This document shows, piece after piece, positions 43,201 to 58,200 of a stretch of DNA of 64,000 nt (the stretch's first letter is position 1; every line of letters starts with the position of its first letter). Source of the DNA: Schistosoma haematobium (taxonomy: Eukaryota > Platyhelminthes > Trematoda > Strigeidida > Schistosomatidae); assembly GCF_000699445.3 (NCBI RefSeq), contig NC_067198.1, forward strand, positions 20,044,536 to 20,108,535. The letters are read 5' to 3'. The notes beneath the pieces are model-generated. The model did no database searches. It had not been told where the DNA came from and was given only the letters and a program-made list of their open reading frames with translations. Made by a program: the position numbers and the translations under genes.

Positions 43201-46200
43201 AACTGCACATAAATTCTTAATGAATTAATCTTCTAGTATTTTATTTTGTACAGCCACCATCTCTGTTCATTAATTCCTAAGTTAAATTAATTTACTGGGA
43301 GATGTCTCCTGTTGTTGTCACTGATATATCAATTACTGAATAAATCTTTCCACTTTCTACAGTCATGATTAATGTTTCTAGTCACTGTCTTGACTAAGTA
43401 ATATGAGACTTTTTCGTTGGAAATCATTTTCCGTTTTATCGGCTAGCTCTGTTATCTCTTTTTTTTATTACCATTTGCGTAAATGGACGTTCATTTAGAG
43501 CTGATCAACCGGCTCATATCTATGGAGTGTAACCTTAAGACTTTCAGGTCATATGGGGAGCACGATATCTTTCAGCAACTAAATTAAAATTTAACAGTTC
43601 ACAATTCTCACCTTTATTCATTTTACAGCTCAGTACAGCCATTATTCAGTGTCCTGTCTAGTGCATCGGTTTAACTTTTAGATCAAAACATTTTAATGGA
43701 ATTCCAGCATATTCATTACAATAAATTCTTAGCTAAAATTTCCCTCCGGCTGAGTCATTTGTTGATGTCATTCTCATTTACTTCTTTTGTGTATTTAAAC
43801 TTTGTCAAGTTTAACAGGTTATATTCTCTTTCACAGTTAGGCATCTATACTGTAACTCGGCGTTTTAGCTTACTCATTAAATGAGATGGTGGGGAAGATT
43901 TGTAGCTCAGGTGGATGATTTTGATGGAGCTTTGTTCTCTGAGCTAGATGGTTTGGCCGTAAAGATTTCATCGTTATTCTGAACGACATCATCAGCAAAA
44001 ACACCTCACGTCTACCCGAAGTTTGTTCTGATGGTGTCGTTCAGAATAAATATGAAAGCTCCACGACCAAACCATCCATCTTAGAGAACAAAACTCTATC
44101 AAAAAAATTACTCATAAAGTATGAAAACTTATATATTCCCCTCGGTAAACAGTTCTTGTTAAGCTATATTTAGGGGTACATTTTGAATCAAACATTTTAG
44201 GTATAAATTAAATTTCAATAACTTAAATAGTACATTTTTATTCTTCTAGTTCTAATCTAATTAGTTGAAACAGAAATATCTCGCTTGAAAATTTTACTTC
44301 TCGAGATTTGTTCCTTTTTCCTGTAACTATCAGATGTCTCGGGGATTTTTCCTACAGCCTAAAGTTTATAACATTCACCCAGCTGGTCACAGGAAGATAA
44401 ATTTTTTCTCGGTTTCTTTGATAACCGATTTTTGAGTACACGTACAAAAATTCACTTTCTATGATTGACTGTCAGTCAATTCATCAATAGTTTCGTTTTC
44501 CTAAAAAATAATGTAGTTTCAATTCGTATGTAAAAATAATTCTAGACTGTAAATAAAGATACCGTCAGCTTTGTGTAACTTTTTTTCCTCTCAATTCATT
44601 GATCTTCAATATCAATTACTGTATTTATTATGTTACAAAGGTTAGGTTATAAAATATTCACGTACAGTATTTTATACCATTGGTTGTTATCATATTTTAC
44701 AATGTAATCTTAGAATGAAATCAAAGTTTCAAGTTCCTAAGTAGATTATCCTGACTTATTATCTTGTTTTATACTGATCATTTAAATATCTTTATTTAAA
44801 AGGATGTATTTTGAAAAAAAAAACACAAACACTCTTACATAGTTTCTGTCTTTGGATACATGGTGTTTAATCACTTTTCTAGTGTTAAATTAATACTACA
44901 CAACCTTATCTTTAATCATGTCTCTGTCATTTAGAATATCATAATTTATATTCAATTTCCTGTTTCAAAAATCTGGGACAATTTCTATAACGGTAACTCA
45001 ATTGGATCTAACTTAGTATACGTTTTTGTTAACTAGATTAGTGAATAAAACGTGTAGATAATTAACGATTAAATTTACAGTAAAGAGATAACTTTGTTTC
45101 AGACGACCTTAGGACTGAAAACAAAGATGAAATAACTAATAATAGCCTATGTTATTATTATCCAGTACTAATTAGAGTAAAAACTTGAGAAACTAGTAAT
45201 TATGGGCTAGATTTGTTAAATATTCTACTTTATTTAACACAAAAGAAATGTCTACTAAGCATTAACTAGGAATGATTGGTTACTAAAGCAATTACTTTTC
45301 TATTCCATTTTGAGATTTCTAAACAGTGTATTGTGTTCGACAATAAATGCAGTAGCATCCTAGTAATATGCATAATTTTTATTTTTTATCGTTGTAGAAA
45401 TTAAAGTTCTATGTTTCATCTTGAATGAAGTAGAATTTTAAAAAAATATGATTGTCACATACTTTTCAGTACTATTTGGTCGTCCAGCTTTAATATGATA
45501 AAATCAACATTGTACATTTTTCTTATAAGACAAAAATTTCTAAAATGAAAATATTTCTTCAATTTTTCAGTTGAGTATATAACCACTTTAGTAAATAGTT
45601 GTTTGCTCGAATGCACAACATTTTTACATCATTCAAACCCTTATAGGATTAACATACTATTAGATTACAAAAGTCGATAAAGTTTGCTAACCATAATTAT
45701 TTATATTAACCTCACTTTAAAAACATATACTGGAAAAATAAGTTAAAAAGGTCACTATGTAAATGGGAAGTTATTTAATCTATAAATCTTAATGATAGTA
45801 TAAAGATTAAAGCCAAATATATTTCGTTAACTAAATGACTATTTTTTTTACAGGAAGTAGATTGAAAGAAAGTAAGAGACCGAAGCAAAGAGAAAAAAAG
45901 AATGGATAGAAGAGTAAAACTCTTAAATGAAGTCATTTAATACACTTGAAAAATGAATTAATAATTTAATGAAACACTTAATAATACAATATAACCCAAA
46001 AATTAATCTATAAACAATCATTCATTATTTGTTTATCTTTTATAATCACGTTAATTTAATTCATAATTTATAGAATAGGAATATGTTGTAGCTTGAAGAC
46101 AGGAAAAAACAGGCCATCTATTAAATCATTTACATATTATCTGGCGTATTCAATATGATTGAAGAGTTTCTTTGTTTTATTTGGACAGGTTTAAACTTGC

Positions 46201-49200
46201 TTGTAACATAATACTATATATATATATCGTTTAAAAAATGTACTACCGACTACTGATAGTAGTAGAACTCTCACTTTTAAAAATATTTTACCTGTTGATC
46301 ACTTTTAACAACTGTTCAACACAAACATCTTGATTATTTATTTTAGTATCGTTATTACGAGCATGAATTATTTACTGATATTAATGAGCTCTGTTATCCA
46401 TTCACTCTAGCTCATATTTGTTTATATCTGAACTAGTAGGTACATACTACTAAGTTAACTAGGCTTATATATATATATACATTCAATTCAGTTTCCAATT
46501 TATCTGATCTTCAAATTTCATATAAACTTAGTGTGATAACCAAAAATTAATATGAGAATTTTCTCACTAGTTGTTTTCCTCTTTGGTATTAACTAATGGT
46601 TGTTGTTTACATCCTAAATTGTTGTTTATCTTTTTTGCAACGGATTATTTCTCTTATTTTCAGTTTTATGTGTACATGTACGCATTCATTTTTGTTTGTG
46701 TGTATAGTTGTATGAATATGTATATGTTTTTATGTTGTGTTTGTAAAGATCTAGTTGTTTACCTATTTCCCTCCTAAATTCAGGACGATAAAACGTGTCT
46801 AATTTATAATATAGAATTCTATCGGATTATATTAGAACTAACATTCTTTGTTCAATATGTTTGGAAGTAGTAGTAATTGGTACAGTTTACCGGACAGTAT
46901 CACGTTCAGTTTCTACCATAAATTCTAAAGTTTCTAAGTGTTAAATTTTTTTCACTTTTAAGATAGTGATTTACAAAACAAAGAATAGATTTCTGACTCA
47001 AGTTTAACATGAAGAATAATACTACTGTAAACGGACAAATCGTCCATAAGTGGTATATTTTCATTATCATAAATAACTACATTGTTTAATTTACTGTAAA
47101 TATATGCATAGAAAATGTCTCTTTCTGAAGTGGGATAATTAGACAATCCATAGACCGGTAAGCTAAAAATTGAATCAAAGACGTTTCCTATTGTATAGTT
47201 AAGGGATTGGACGTTTCATATATCAACTCATTCGTTGCCACGTCATAATAATATCGTAAGTTTCAGTAAGTATATATGCCACAAAGAAAATTATGTATTG
47301 CAAAGCATTAACTTGTCTACCTGTAACCAGTTTCTAATCATAATGGTAACTGATTGTTTTCCGTATTTTTCGGTATTGATTTTAGAACATACTGAAAACG
47401 TAAATATTGCTTAGATTTCATTGTTTTTAAAAAGTGTTTACATGACCTATTAACCCTTAAAAGACTGTTACTTCAAGTATGACTGTTAGCTTGTGAAGTC
47501 AAACAAAAATAAGGTGGTTTCTGATTCAGTTGATACATTTAAAACTGTGGAAAATGTATAAATTAGGCTAGAGGGAGAAGATGGATATTCATTCAACTTA
47601 AAAATTGAAGATTATCATCAGATGGTGATTTATTGAATATCAGAGACTGAATCTTAATAATTGTTTTATCCTAGTAATTAAGGATTGAACAACCACATGG
47701 GGGGAGTATTGACTCAAGAATCTAGATTGTATCATTGGCATACGAAGTCATAGTCTGACGGTTCACGCCCACAAATGCCGTAGTACGGCTGAGGGTGGGG
47801 AGAGTCCCTCTTGAAATATTCTTATATGGCCACACGTATACAGCCACTGTCAGGGAAGCCCTATTCACTGCCTTCTTGTCAGTATCACAGCCCACACACA
47901 AACTGCTACTGACCTCATTGTTATTGTGTGGCGCATATGTATTTGTTGTCCTCTTGTATCAATGTTTTTGTGTGTTTAAATAAATAAACTTACTGTTCAC
48001 AGTATCCGGCTTTTTGTAATTTTGCACTACAGAGGAAATATTATTTAATAGAAAGGCGTCTTGTAGCAATAACTTTTGTTTATCAAACAAGAAAATATCA
48101 TTTCAAAATATGTTCTCCATAAAAAGACCTAAAAGTAAACTTTACTTTGAGAAACCAATCACAAACGGCTGATTTATTTAAATATCTCATGATTGATATC
48201 ATCATTTCTAAACCAAAAGGTATATATATATATAAAGAAAATTAATTTGATGGACATTGTATGAAACAATTTTTTATTTATTTAAGAGTTTGCATATGAC
48301 TAATGCATTTAAAGTGTATATTAATGATCTATTCGTTATTTGTAAATCCTGATAATAACACTGAATAAAGGACAATTATTAATGTCCAATAATAAGTACA
48401 TACCTGGATCATATTATTATGTAAAAATATTTTAAATCTCATATGAGATCAGTTTCTAATTTATAATAAATATAGTATTTACAAACATTGATTTAACCAT
48501 ATACGAGCACGTATATTGTGTAATGATAATAATAATAATAATAATAATTTAGAGTGAATTGTTTAATTGGATTTTGAACAAGTTTTACACATTTTTGTAT
48601 TTATTGTTATTATGTTTAGCAAATGTTAGAATATTATTTTTAATAATGCATGGTTATTGGGAATGTTTCATAAGTATCTAATGTTTTTGTGCAGTTTAAT
48701 ATAGATCTATTCAATGTACTTTATTGATGGAATCATAATTTGACTAATAGTAAATACTTCAAGTTAGACGCAGGGTATTAGGGAACGATGGTAAATCAGT
48801 TGATGAGGTTGTGAATCTTCATCGACTGAGATGGTTGGGCCATGTGTTACGTATGCCTGAACACCGATCACCACGACGTGCAATGCCAACCGGTGTTGGA
48901 GTTGGTTGGTAGAAAGTTAGGGGCGGCCAAACCAAAACGTGGCATCAGTGCTTGAAGTCACTGACTTCTAGTCTGAGTCATGTTGGTAGATGAAGACTAC
49001 TTGGTTGGGGTCTGGGTGACTATCGTAACTAGTGGTTGAAGATTCTGGGTGACATTGCTCAGAATCGATCACAGTGGAGTAGGTGTATACACTCTCTGTC
49101 TTCCCTTAAACTAAGAGATTAAATTCGCTTCATATCATTCTTTCTACGAACTAATTCTTTCTTCGTGTACTATATCCTTATGTGCTATCTTTCTTTTAGA

Positions 49201-52200
49201 TATTACTACCATTGAATTAACTACTTCTATGTATTTGGTGTTCATCTTGCTGTGTTAATGAGGTATGGCAACTTGGACCGATGCACATATGTGCCTGGTC
49301 CTACGTTGTAGCTGACTGACTGAAATACTTCAGAAGTTTTATAACATATAAATTTTTCTACTAAGTGTTGTAAGCTTTACAACCTACAATTCAAGATATC
49401 AATGCATTGAATTATTATCCTACTGAGCGATGATCTTAGATTAGAAGTGAACGGTTGGTGTGTTGAGTTTCCAACTGGTACATCTATCGTGTTGATTTAC
49501 AGATGGATCCAGTGAGTAAATAATCTGTTTTCAATCAAACAATCATCTCAGAAATACTAGTTTTGAGCAAAGATTAAAAAATGCTACTCATTGGGTTATT
49601 AATAAATTTTGGTAATTTAACCGTCAAACATTAGTCTTATCTGTCATTGGATTATCGATCTGTATCATAAAATTAATACAGCTGATATCTGAGATGTTGG
49701 AATTTTATTTTGACGATTTCATATCACGATTATTATGGAAGTTTTCAAGCATATGGTTTATATAATGGACCACTCTCCTCACCTTTCAAATCATATTCTC
49801 AACATAGATAACAAAAATAGTCGAATACCGTATTCTGTTGGTGGTCAGATTAACTATATATGTTATTTGTTCGTTGCTTATCTAGGAACTGTTTACTGCT
49901 GGTTTTAAATCATGTTTTCTTCACTCTGCTTATAAGTTTGCCTTCGGTACTTTTGAGTTTAATAATTGATTAGGTCCTGTTTATCATAGTCACCATGTTG
50001 TAAATAACTTGAACCAATTAATATAGTTATATGATCTTCAATGAGACATTATTATCCCATCATCAAAGTAGATCTTAGTTTCTGAAATCGGCTATTATTT
50101 TTATAGAAAAACATGTCTTTAGTAATTACCAAACACTCAGTTTCCCATGATTTTCACATTGACCAAATTGAGTGACATTTTACACTAACTGTACCGTCTC
50201 TAGCTAATTTATTTTGATTGCTAGTAGAGAACGAACTTAAAAAAGCGTCTTAATTTTCATGTATTTCACACATTTTAGCCGTATGAATTTGACAGTTTGG
50301 AAAATATTCTACCACTTCAACGCCAACAAAATCATCATCTTGATTCCACATGTCGACGCTCAGATTACTCTAGTGAGAATATTAGCAGTGTCAGTGGTTC
50401 CAATTATGATAAGAATGAATTTATAGCTCATGAAAATAATGCTGAAGAACAACACCCTACAGAAACTTTAACACCAACACGCATATTTAAAGTGATTTTA
50501 GTCGGGGATTCAGGTGTTGGCAAATCTAGTTTCTCATATCGATTTTGTGATGGAATATTTTATCCACAACTTAGAGCTACTTTAGGTAAGTTGAGTAAAT
50601 AGTTTTAACAATTTCAAGGAGAAATAAGTAACTTTTTCGTTATCAACATTTACCGTTCCTGTATTTCATTAAAAATAACTATTCTGAGTTTTTCAATGAT
50701 TATGATTCGGAAGGGGTTTCGTGGAGATTTTAGAAATTTTCACTGATTGAAATCATGAGTCAAATGAAGCGCCTGGCGCGAGACTGATAGGTCCTGGGTT
50801 TGAATCTCGCGGGGTGCGGGATCGTGAATGCGCACTGCTGAGGAGTCCCATACTAGGATGAAACGGTGGTCCAGTACTTCTAGATTATGATTCAGTTAGT
50901 GAAACGTACTTCCAAGATGAAATTTGAAGAATAAATTGTAGAAAGCAGTTAATCTAATCTAGAAGTTATTTACAAATGAACCATGTAAATTTGTTATGAC
51001 GGGATAAAAAGTCAAAATTAGATTGATTTACTCATTATGATTTCTATTCAACATTAATCCCATTTAATTCAATTTGTTGATGACTCAGGATAATATTTGT
51101 GTCGTTTTCTCTTATGACATTTTATTCTGTATATTCTTGTATGAAGTATGTTTCATATTATATGTAATTTATTCTGATCATTAATCAAAAAATGAGTGTA
51201 CAAAACAATATATAAATGAATGTATTTCTGACTAGACTTGTCGTGTTTGTTCGTGCTTCTGGCTGCTTGTTGTATATATTTCCCCGTTGCGAACTTGGAC
51301 TTCTCTCTCTAGTTAGCGGGGTTGGGACGCATCAGAATAGCTAGGTTATTGGTCTTTGATCACAGAGTCTTTGTTCCGTTTGCATACTAGGTGAACTCGT
51401 AATCTCTTCAAACATAGCAGAATCATCTGTGGAAAAAATATAATTGTTAATTTTTCTCACTATCAGAACTAATTCATCAAAGCTTTTTACAGAGAATAAA
51501 TCAAATTATAATTTAAGTGTAGTCGATAAAAGCTTATATTAAGGGAGCGTTTTTTGGAAAACTATCATTTTCTATCCATTCATCAAACTTTTGTTGACCT
51601 TATTCACGACGCTCGTTTTCTTTCGATAAGAACAAATAAGTGGTTGTTTATCCATTAGATATTTACATGAACCCCGACCAGATAGTCTGCACCTATTGAC
51701 ATAGCTCAATTCAATTGTTAACAACTTCATGGACTGATGCCATGATTTGGTCTGGCGGCTCCTAGCTTTCTTGTAGCCTACTCTTACATCAGACAACATC
51801 ACTCGTCAAGATAGGCGGTGGTTGGGCGTACGTAAGAAATGTCTCACCACCTCAACTGACGATGATTTATTACCTTATCAGTGGATTTGGTGAGTGCACT
51901 CGACACTTGAGAAAGGTATTATTTCTTAATCTTAAATATTTATTAGTAATGCATATTTTCAAAGACATATAAAATAACACAAAACAACTGATCTGTTCTC
52001 GATAGATTTTATGTGCTTTACATCTTAGATTAGTATTTTCAGTATTTTCGTCAGCCGTAGACAAATTACGACTAGTCAATCACTTGGTAATGATTACTGT
52101 CATATTTGTTTAGTTTTTTGATCCCGATCGAATATCTGTCGATCAAGTCGTAATGTAGATACAAGTCTAAGTGACTCGATATCATATCCATTATATTGAA

Positions 52201-55200
52201 ATGTTAGGTGTTTCTGATGGGTGTTAAATGGCACGAAACCTAGATCCATTGTTTCCTATCGACTACCTTCAATTATCTACACATGGATCAACTAATTTAT
52301 CAAATAACGTTTCTGTAAATCTAATTGTATCATCTTTTTTTCAAATTACTAGTTTAGATTGTGTAGCAGAAAGCTATAATCTAGTGATAATATCAAAATT
52401 TATGTTTAGAAGTTATTTTGTTTCAATCAGTTGTTTATCGTTCTTTTTCTATTAAAGGAGTTGATTTTCGAACAAAAAATATTAAAATGAATAATTCAGT
52501 GTACACTATTCAATTATGGGATACTGCTGGACAAGAGACGTAAGTTGTAAACTATTAAGAAGAAGTAAAAAAAAAAGTAATTCATTTATGTAGTTATATT
52601 TATTAGTTGAAACAGTTGATCTATTGATGTTGTAAATTAAATACGCATATCAGGTTGTTGTTTAATCGATTTCAAGTCCTACCTATTTTAATGTATTCAA
52701 ACGTGACTATTAACCTGTTAGGTAAACGACATATATAACATCATTTTCAATGTCTTTTTAATCAGTTAGAGATTAATGATGAAATTCATGGTTGGTAGAT
52801 AAATAAATCTTCATTTGCATTCAAGATTACTTTTGTTGGGATGAAGATTAACTAGACAGTTATAGTGAAAAGTTCCACTGAATTAACGGAAAATACTAGA
52901 AAATTCTCATTATTTAGGTATTAAAATTTTATTCAAGCAAAAGGTTTTTCACTACATTCTCAATGTTCTGATAGATATACTAACTGATCTGAGATTATTG
53001 GAGATGACTATTCCGATAGCTTATTAGTTTTATTTTTCATCTTCAATATATATATATTTACAAAAAGATTTATTTTTTTAGGTACAAACGGTTACAACTA
53101 TTTTCTTAGTGTCACTGATACTTATTCACTATGACAGACTTTCATGGTTTATCTACTTTCGGTGATTTATTGTCAAAATAAAATAAAATTTCACGTCATT
53201 TTTCTTCATATATCAAAATGTCTTTTTTGAAAGACTTGTTAATCTGTTGTTTAAACAAATGACAGCTCATCAAAAGAATAATTTAACGATGGTCAATCTA
53301 AAAAAGATGGTATTATTAGCTCATTATTTAGTGCCGGTTTGTTAACTACTCTTTGATTACAATGCTACTAGTTCTTAATTGAGAACAATAATAAAATTAT
53401 ATCAATTATTTTTTTACATAATTATTTTCAATGTTAATTATCCAAACATAAATTATTCGCTTATGATATCGTATAGCGATCGAGTGAACAATGTTGTGGT
53501 TGGGCATATGGTACTTGGCAAGGTTTGCAAATCAGTTGATGAGGTAAATCCTCACTGACTGAGGCGGGTAGGACATGTGTTATGTATACTGAACTATCAT
53601 CTAACTTGACGAGTGTTATTTATTGATGTCGAAATGGTTTGGAAGAAGGCCAGTGGCTCTTAAACCAAAATGTGACGTCAATCCATGAAATCACTGAGTG
53701 TAGGCCTGAAGTATGTTGGTAGATATAAACTATCAGGTTGGGGTTTGCGCAATAATTGTGATCAGTGGTTGCAGGTGTTAGAATGACATGTCTCAGAATC
53801 ATTAACAATTGTGCAGGTGCGTTCAAACCATGTTTCTGATGTTCCGTCTTTCTGTTTGAAAACGGGTAGGAAATATATTCGACGTGCATTTTCCAGTCAT
53901 ACACCTACCTTTGACTGTGTTCAAAGATTAGAATTATTATGTTTTTTTGACAATGTTAATATCAAAATGTGGATAACCAACTTGCTGAAAGAGAGTATTA
54001 TGCTGTGCTTGGTAGAATGTGTCCTACTGCTTTATTAACTCAAGCTGATGCGCAAAAAGGAGCTGTTTTTTCCATTTCCATCCTCTTTTTTTCTGAATGG
54101 TCTACCATCAGAAACGCTTTGTTTAAGTATGCGGATGACATTACTGTATGTACGTCAGTTTCTTCCTTTTCAAATGTACTCGTAATGCATCAGTTTTTTA
54201 CACTCATTGAACGAAGGTCTGTGTTTATTGATCTTGGATCTAATACATCCAAATTCTGAACCACTAACTTTAGCCTAATGCATAGAAAACACTTAAACAC
54301 CATGTTAGAATCACATAAAATTTGTGTTATTAGGGGATCTCTAAAAAAACTGTTAAACATTATTTGTTTTGGTATAAGTATTTTTTGGTCTATCTTGGTC
54401 TTATCATGCCTAGTTAATACCATTGAAATTTTTTCGCCTAACTTACTATATGCTCCTGGAATTACCAAACATTTACTCCCACGATCCATAAATTCCTGTA
54501 TATTAGCTATTATTCCCTTCTGGGCTTTTGAGAAAAGGTTTTGTTGTGTTGCGGAGAATGCTAAGGGGAGTTTGTAAGGTAGGGGGTAAATCTTTTGATA
54601 TAATGATGAATTTGGTTGCTGACAGATATTCGAGATCCTGAAAACTACTGAAAAGTATTATTTTATAAGATATTAATCATCTGCTACATACAAATCTTTT
54701 TCCTTGTATGTCTTTTAGTAAAACGAGATGTGGATACCTTAGAATCTATAATTAAAAAGAAAAGTATGGAAGCTCTACAGTACCGTATCTAGCGCATCCA
54801 CTGTAAGACTAGCAGATTGTGTGAATTAGTCTGATCAGAGACTTGTATTCACATTTGTATAGAATTTCATTTTTTTTTTTAATATTTCATTTTTACATAA
54901 CTTCTCTACTTATTTCACGTCTATACGTGAAAATATTTTTTATATGAGAAGTGTAAGAGAAACTTGCGAAAATATTTTATGTTGAGAGTTTCATCGTATA
55001 TTCGGCATATAATATTGAATAAAGCCATTATTAATCGGTACTGCATCATTTCGATTCCTTTGGTATTTATCTTGTTAGTCTCATTTTATCTTTGTATTGT
55101 CGGATAAAAATCTAGGCTAATTCATATTTATGTCAGGCTCTATACTGTTTATAACTGAAACTTATATCTCTTTGACTTAATGAGCAGTTTCTCTATCAGA

Positions 55201-58200
55201 ATACACTTGTGTTTAACAATTCATTAATTATTTGCTGACCAGTTTGATAATGTCTAAGAAAATATGAAAAAAAGCGTCTACTTTATCATTTAGTCAATGG
55301 TGAGTGCATAAATAAATTTTATTCTTGATACGTTTCTTTTTATTAGGTATCGTTGTATTGTCCGTTCATATTTCCGCAAAATTGACGGTGTAATTTTAAT
55401 GTATGCAGTTGATCAACCTGATACATTTGCAAATATCAAATATTGGATGGAAATGATAAAAGTAGGTGGATTTTATCACATTTCTGATTAAAAATTAGTG
55501 CTGTCAGAGAATTAGGTAAATACTGCTGATTTTTGTGAAGATCGGATTTTTCAGCATAGAGATCTATTTTTCTACAAATATTTACCAGTCGGTTAGTAAC
55601 CGTCACATGGATTGTTTGAAAAATGTCAGTATGTGTAACTGGATTACTAGATAGCTAACTTTTTGACATCAGCATACAGGATTTGTGAATATTGTTCATT
55701 ATTATCCAGGTCACCACTGAAAACCAGAGTGAGCTAGATAACTGCTTTGTCCTGGCATATGACTCCTCAATAGTGCTTATTCAAAACCTTACCGGAGATC
55801 GAACCCAAGTCCTTCAGATCTCAAAACAAGGGCAACTTAGTCAACATTCAAAGGTTTTCAATATCGACTGTAATTATAACTAGACGTGTGTTAAAATACT
55901 AGTACTTCTAGTCTTGTAAATTAGATAGTTTAATGAAGGAAAGTTTTGTTCCCAAAGTAGATGTCATGTTAGAAAGACAATTATTTCTCATTGTTTATTA
56001 TTGATGATTTAATTAACAGATGAAGGTTTATCCATCCTAGATGATAGGAAGTTTGTTCTTTTATTGCGCAATTCATGTGCTTATGAGTTCTCATTTGTTT
56101 TATATTTTTAATATATCATATATGATATTACACTGTTCTACCACTAGCTAGAGGTTAGTAAACCAATAAATGACACGTTATTTCATACATGAACTGTTTA
56201 ACCACTGACACTATTTCAAGCTTTACATTTTAAATAGCATATGCCGTTATTACTTCTTTCTCACGAAGTCTATAGCGATTTTTTAAAAATCACAAATGAA
56301 GAATACTAAGATGGAATGTGATTAGCAGTGGAATCCAGGATGCTCATTTCGTCCTATTTGGTACTTGTCAGCTTGACATACCTGAATGACATAGTTGGTC
56401 TTCACTCCGGGACTAGAACCCAGGCTGGTCAAATTTAGCCGAAATATCAACACTGCGATAATCAAAGTCATTTCAAATTGAATTAGAGGATGAAAATATA
56501 TCTTTGCTGATAGGTTAACTAGTTATTTAACAAGTGATATCATTCGGAATCACCAAACTTTTTATAAACACCGTATATTTCATCTTATAGACTTTTATGT
56601 GGATTTGAAACTTACTACTCGACAATCAATTTTTATGCTAATAAGTTCTTGTAGAAAATTTTATGGATGTTTATATTAGATACAATACTACCTAAATATT
56701 CTTATCAGTGTATACTGGATCTAGGAATAATCATGTTGGAAAGAAATCAAGATTTGAATCTAAACATGAACTATTATTCACCAACTTGAATCAAGGATTT
56801 CAAAATCAGTAACCATTTATGATTGTAATAACCATCTAAGTAAATCCAATTTAAACACTAGCTGGTTAAATACTTCATCTTTTTGGAGTGAATCACGAAC
56901 CTGGATATTCTCAATGATCAAGGATAAGTGAAGATTACATTTCAGTCTAGGAAACGCAAATAATCTTCAACAGATTATATTGCACAGTAAAATTAAGTAT
57001 CATATATATAAAGTTCGTGTAATCCAAACTATTTTGTTATATAAACTTTCTGATTGTGTCTACTGAAGCATATGATATGGTAAATTAACTATTCCACACG
57101 TAGTGATATTAGTTGTGGTTGAATACCATATTAATAATCATTGAGAAGAAAATGGAATCATATGATTAAAGTCATATGTACGTGTAACTTTACAAAAATT
57201 CGATAAACAATCTCCATTAAATTTATTACTGACAACTTTTTTTCAAAAACCTCTTTTTGTTTGATAAAAAGGAATCGACAAGTGAAGAAAATGTTCCAAT
57301 TCTTCTAGTTGGTAATAAAGTTGATTTACGCAGTACCAGTAGTAACAATACTAAAGAAAGTTATAATAATAATGATGATATGAAAAAAGCTGAATCGCAA
57401 AAGTACATCACATATGAAATGGGTGCCAATGTAGCTAAAGTAAGTAAGAAGTGTTTCATTCTGCATAACATAATCAGTTTATTCAAAAATCATTGTAAAT
57501 TAATCGTCTACCTGTTACTCCCTTAAAATGTTTATTCTGGTTAGCGTCTTATAGAGAGCTTGTTTTCTACGCGATGAGATTGCAGACTCCATGCCCAACT
57601 CTCCTGCTTTACCCAGGTTTGCGACCGGCAGTAACCCTAGAAGAGCTACCTCTTAATATGTAATAATAGTCGATAAACCGTATTGATGTATCGCCCTTCA
57701 TGTAATGGTATATATCTCCATTAAGACAGATTATGTATTGACTTAAAATGATTTATATATGTGGTTTCTAGCAGAGAAACATTCGATTATCAAAGTTGTT
57801 GACATATATTTGTCAGTACTACTTGTTTATATTCAATTTATTTTATTTTTGAATTTTTACTAAAATTCTTTTGAAACCTAAGGTGTAAAACTGTTACTAC
57901 TCCCTTCTTAAATGCCCCTAAAATATTTGATTAAAAAACGCCTATCGGTTATAATAAGAGATTAGTGTGATACATTTTTATCATACATCCATATCAACAT
58001 TGCCGAAAAGACTGCCGTAAAGTTTCTTCCAATCTATTCATAAGAACTAGATACCGAAAGTGTTTTATCTTTTAATTAAATGATCAAACTATACTGATTA
58101 ATTAAATAATTTTAATATATATTGTAGAATGTGAATTTGTATTAAATATTTATCATTTTTTCTGATAACCGCATACAGAAAAATATTGATTGTGTTAAAC

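Larger units (their letters stand above)
39504..50278 (+). other. RASEF: Intron 10 of RASEF-like gene (10.8 kb)
   Basis: Contains a LINE 3' tail (41.0 kb), a family G repeat (41.7 kb), a degenerate B repeat (42.7 kb), an inverted repeat (43.9-44.1 kb), an LTR-like block (47.7-48.0 kb), a trinucleotide run (48.5 kb) and a LINE fragment (48.8-49.3 kb). No further exon could be defended, though extra short spacer exons are possible. 44200-47600 shows nothing but AT-rich sequence. Confidence 0.5.

Noticed and set aside
3334..48549. CRISPR-like or tandem satellite arrays
   Set aside because: Only simple microsatellites and dispersed repeats were seen; no regularly spaced repeat-spacer structure, and the genome is eukaryotic.
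54190..54577. Overlapping ORFs on both strands after the RT remnant
   Set aside because: Considered as the thumb region of the LINE, but no motif could be matched in either strand.
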